Below the pieces are notes generated by a model. It made no database searches. It had not been told where the DNA came from and worked only from the letters and a program-made list of their open reading frames with translations. The translations under genes and the position numbers were made by a program. From contig NZ_FNVP01000002.1 of assembly GCF_900108015.1 (NCBI RefSeq), positions 186,001-250,000 on the forward strand: a DNA stretch of 64,000 bases, read 5' to 3'. This DNA is from Flavobacterium urumqiense (GTDB lineage: Bacteria; Bacteroidota; Bacteroidia; Flavobacteriales; Flavobacteriaceae). Positions 63,655 through 64,000 of the stretch are shown in pieces. How positions within the stretch are numbered: the first letter of the stretch is position 1; each line of letters starts with the position of its first letter.

Positions 63655-64000
63655 ATGAACTTTCTTTGGGTAAAAACAAACTGGATTATAAAGAAACTAT
63701 TTTCAAACTATAGTTGGGATTTTCCCAATACTGAAAATAAAATATACCTTACTTTTGACGATGGTCCCACACCCGAAATTACCGAATGGGTTTTAGAAGT
63801 ATTAAAGAAACACAATGTTAAAGCAACGTTTTTCTGTATTGGTGATAATATTGTCAAACACCCTGTAGTATTCAAAAAAGTAATTAGTGAAAGACACGCT
63901 GTTGGAAATCACACCTTCAATCATTTGAATGGATGGAAAACAACAACCGAAAGGTATTTAGCAAATTTTGAACGATGTAAGGAAACTATTCACCAATTTG
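63655..64000 (+). CDS. polysaccharide deacetylase (NodB domain), N-terminal part
   Basis: The frame opens at ATG 63655 (MNFLWVKTNWIIKKLFSNYS) and runs off the right edge after 115 codons. It has the NodB motif 1 LTFDDGPTPEITEW and ATFFCIGDNIVKHPV, then motif 2 VGNHTFNHLNGW with the two metal-binding His. This family removes N-acetyl groups from peptidoglycan or surface polysaccharide. No signal peptide is obvious; the short N-terminus may act as a membrane anchor. Confidence 0.9.
   Translation, partial: MNFLWVKTNWIIKKLFSNYSWDFPNTENKIYLTFDDGPTPEITEWVLEVLKKHNVKATFFCIGDNIVKHPVVFKKVISERHAVGNHTFNHLNGWKTTTERYLANFERCKETIHQF

Overview
The window is AT-rich chromosomal DNA from a Flavobacterium-like member of the Bacteroidetes. 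The evidence is SprA of the type IX secretion/gliding system, a SusC/SusD pair, an alternative complex III operon feeding an aa3 oxidase, and promoters of the Bacteroidetes form TTTG-N18/19-TAnnTTTG. Ribosome binding sites of Shine-Dalgarno type are not evident.

Layout. (1) 1-9009: housekeeping genes on the minus strand: sprA (C-terminus off the left edge), ruvA, maeB and a CBS-pair protein. (2) 9079-38709: a large sugar-utilisation island. On the minus strand are an operon of SLC45-type sugar permease, GH100-like glycosidase, fructokinase, MFS permease and neutral-type trehalase; an operon-like run of SRPBCC/GyrI protein, haloperoxidase-like PAP2 lipoprotein and two giant VCBS/ASPIC lipoproteins; the SusC/SusD pair; and a GH65 hydrolase. 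On the plus strand is a decaying arm: a GH32 fragment fused by deletion to a sugar-porter tail, an intact fructokinase, a broken GH13 gene, an intact GH13 alpha-glucosidase, a LacI pseudogene and an intact LacI regulator. (3) 38764-40859: queG and ruvB, minus strand. (4) 41013-52332: actABCDEF-ctaC-ctaD respiratory operon, minus strand, followed by a divergent SPOR-domain gene. (5) 52937-54060: a graveyard with an IS630-type transposase tail and the end of an RHS-toxin gene. (6) 54114-58855: rimP-nusA-infB, minus strand, with a terminator-like hairpin in its leader. (7) 59030-64000: a tandem universal stress protein, tRNA-Gln(TTG), a large DUF2723 (TMEM260-like) membrane protein and the start of a NodB-type polysaccharide deacetylase.

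How it fits together. Three promoters in the sugar island carry paired CGAAAACGTTTTCG operators, 20-21 bp apart, upstream of -7 boxes that lack a -33 element. The only intact DNA-binding regulator in the island is the LacI-family protein at 37684-38709, so it probably controls all three. The likely substrates are small alpha-glucosides such as sucrose, trehalose and isomaltose/kojibiose-type sugars: SusC/SusD imports them, GH65 and GH13 cleave in the periplasm, the SLC45-type permease and the GH100-like enzyme could handle sucrose inside the cell, fructokinase phosphorylates fructose, and the last MFS permease plus trehalase form a translationally coupled pair. The substrate assignments are inference.

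Most worth a second look: the fungal neutral-type trehalase with an EF-hand-like loop, the phased operators suggesting a LacI-family activator, the SusCD-VCBS-haloperoxidase cassette, the leader hairpin of the nusA operon, and the ongoing decay of the GH32/GH13/LacI arm.
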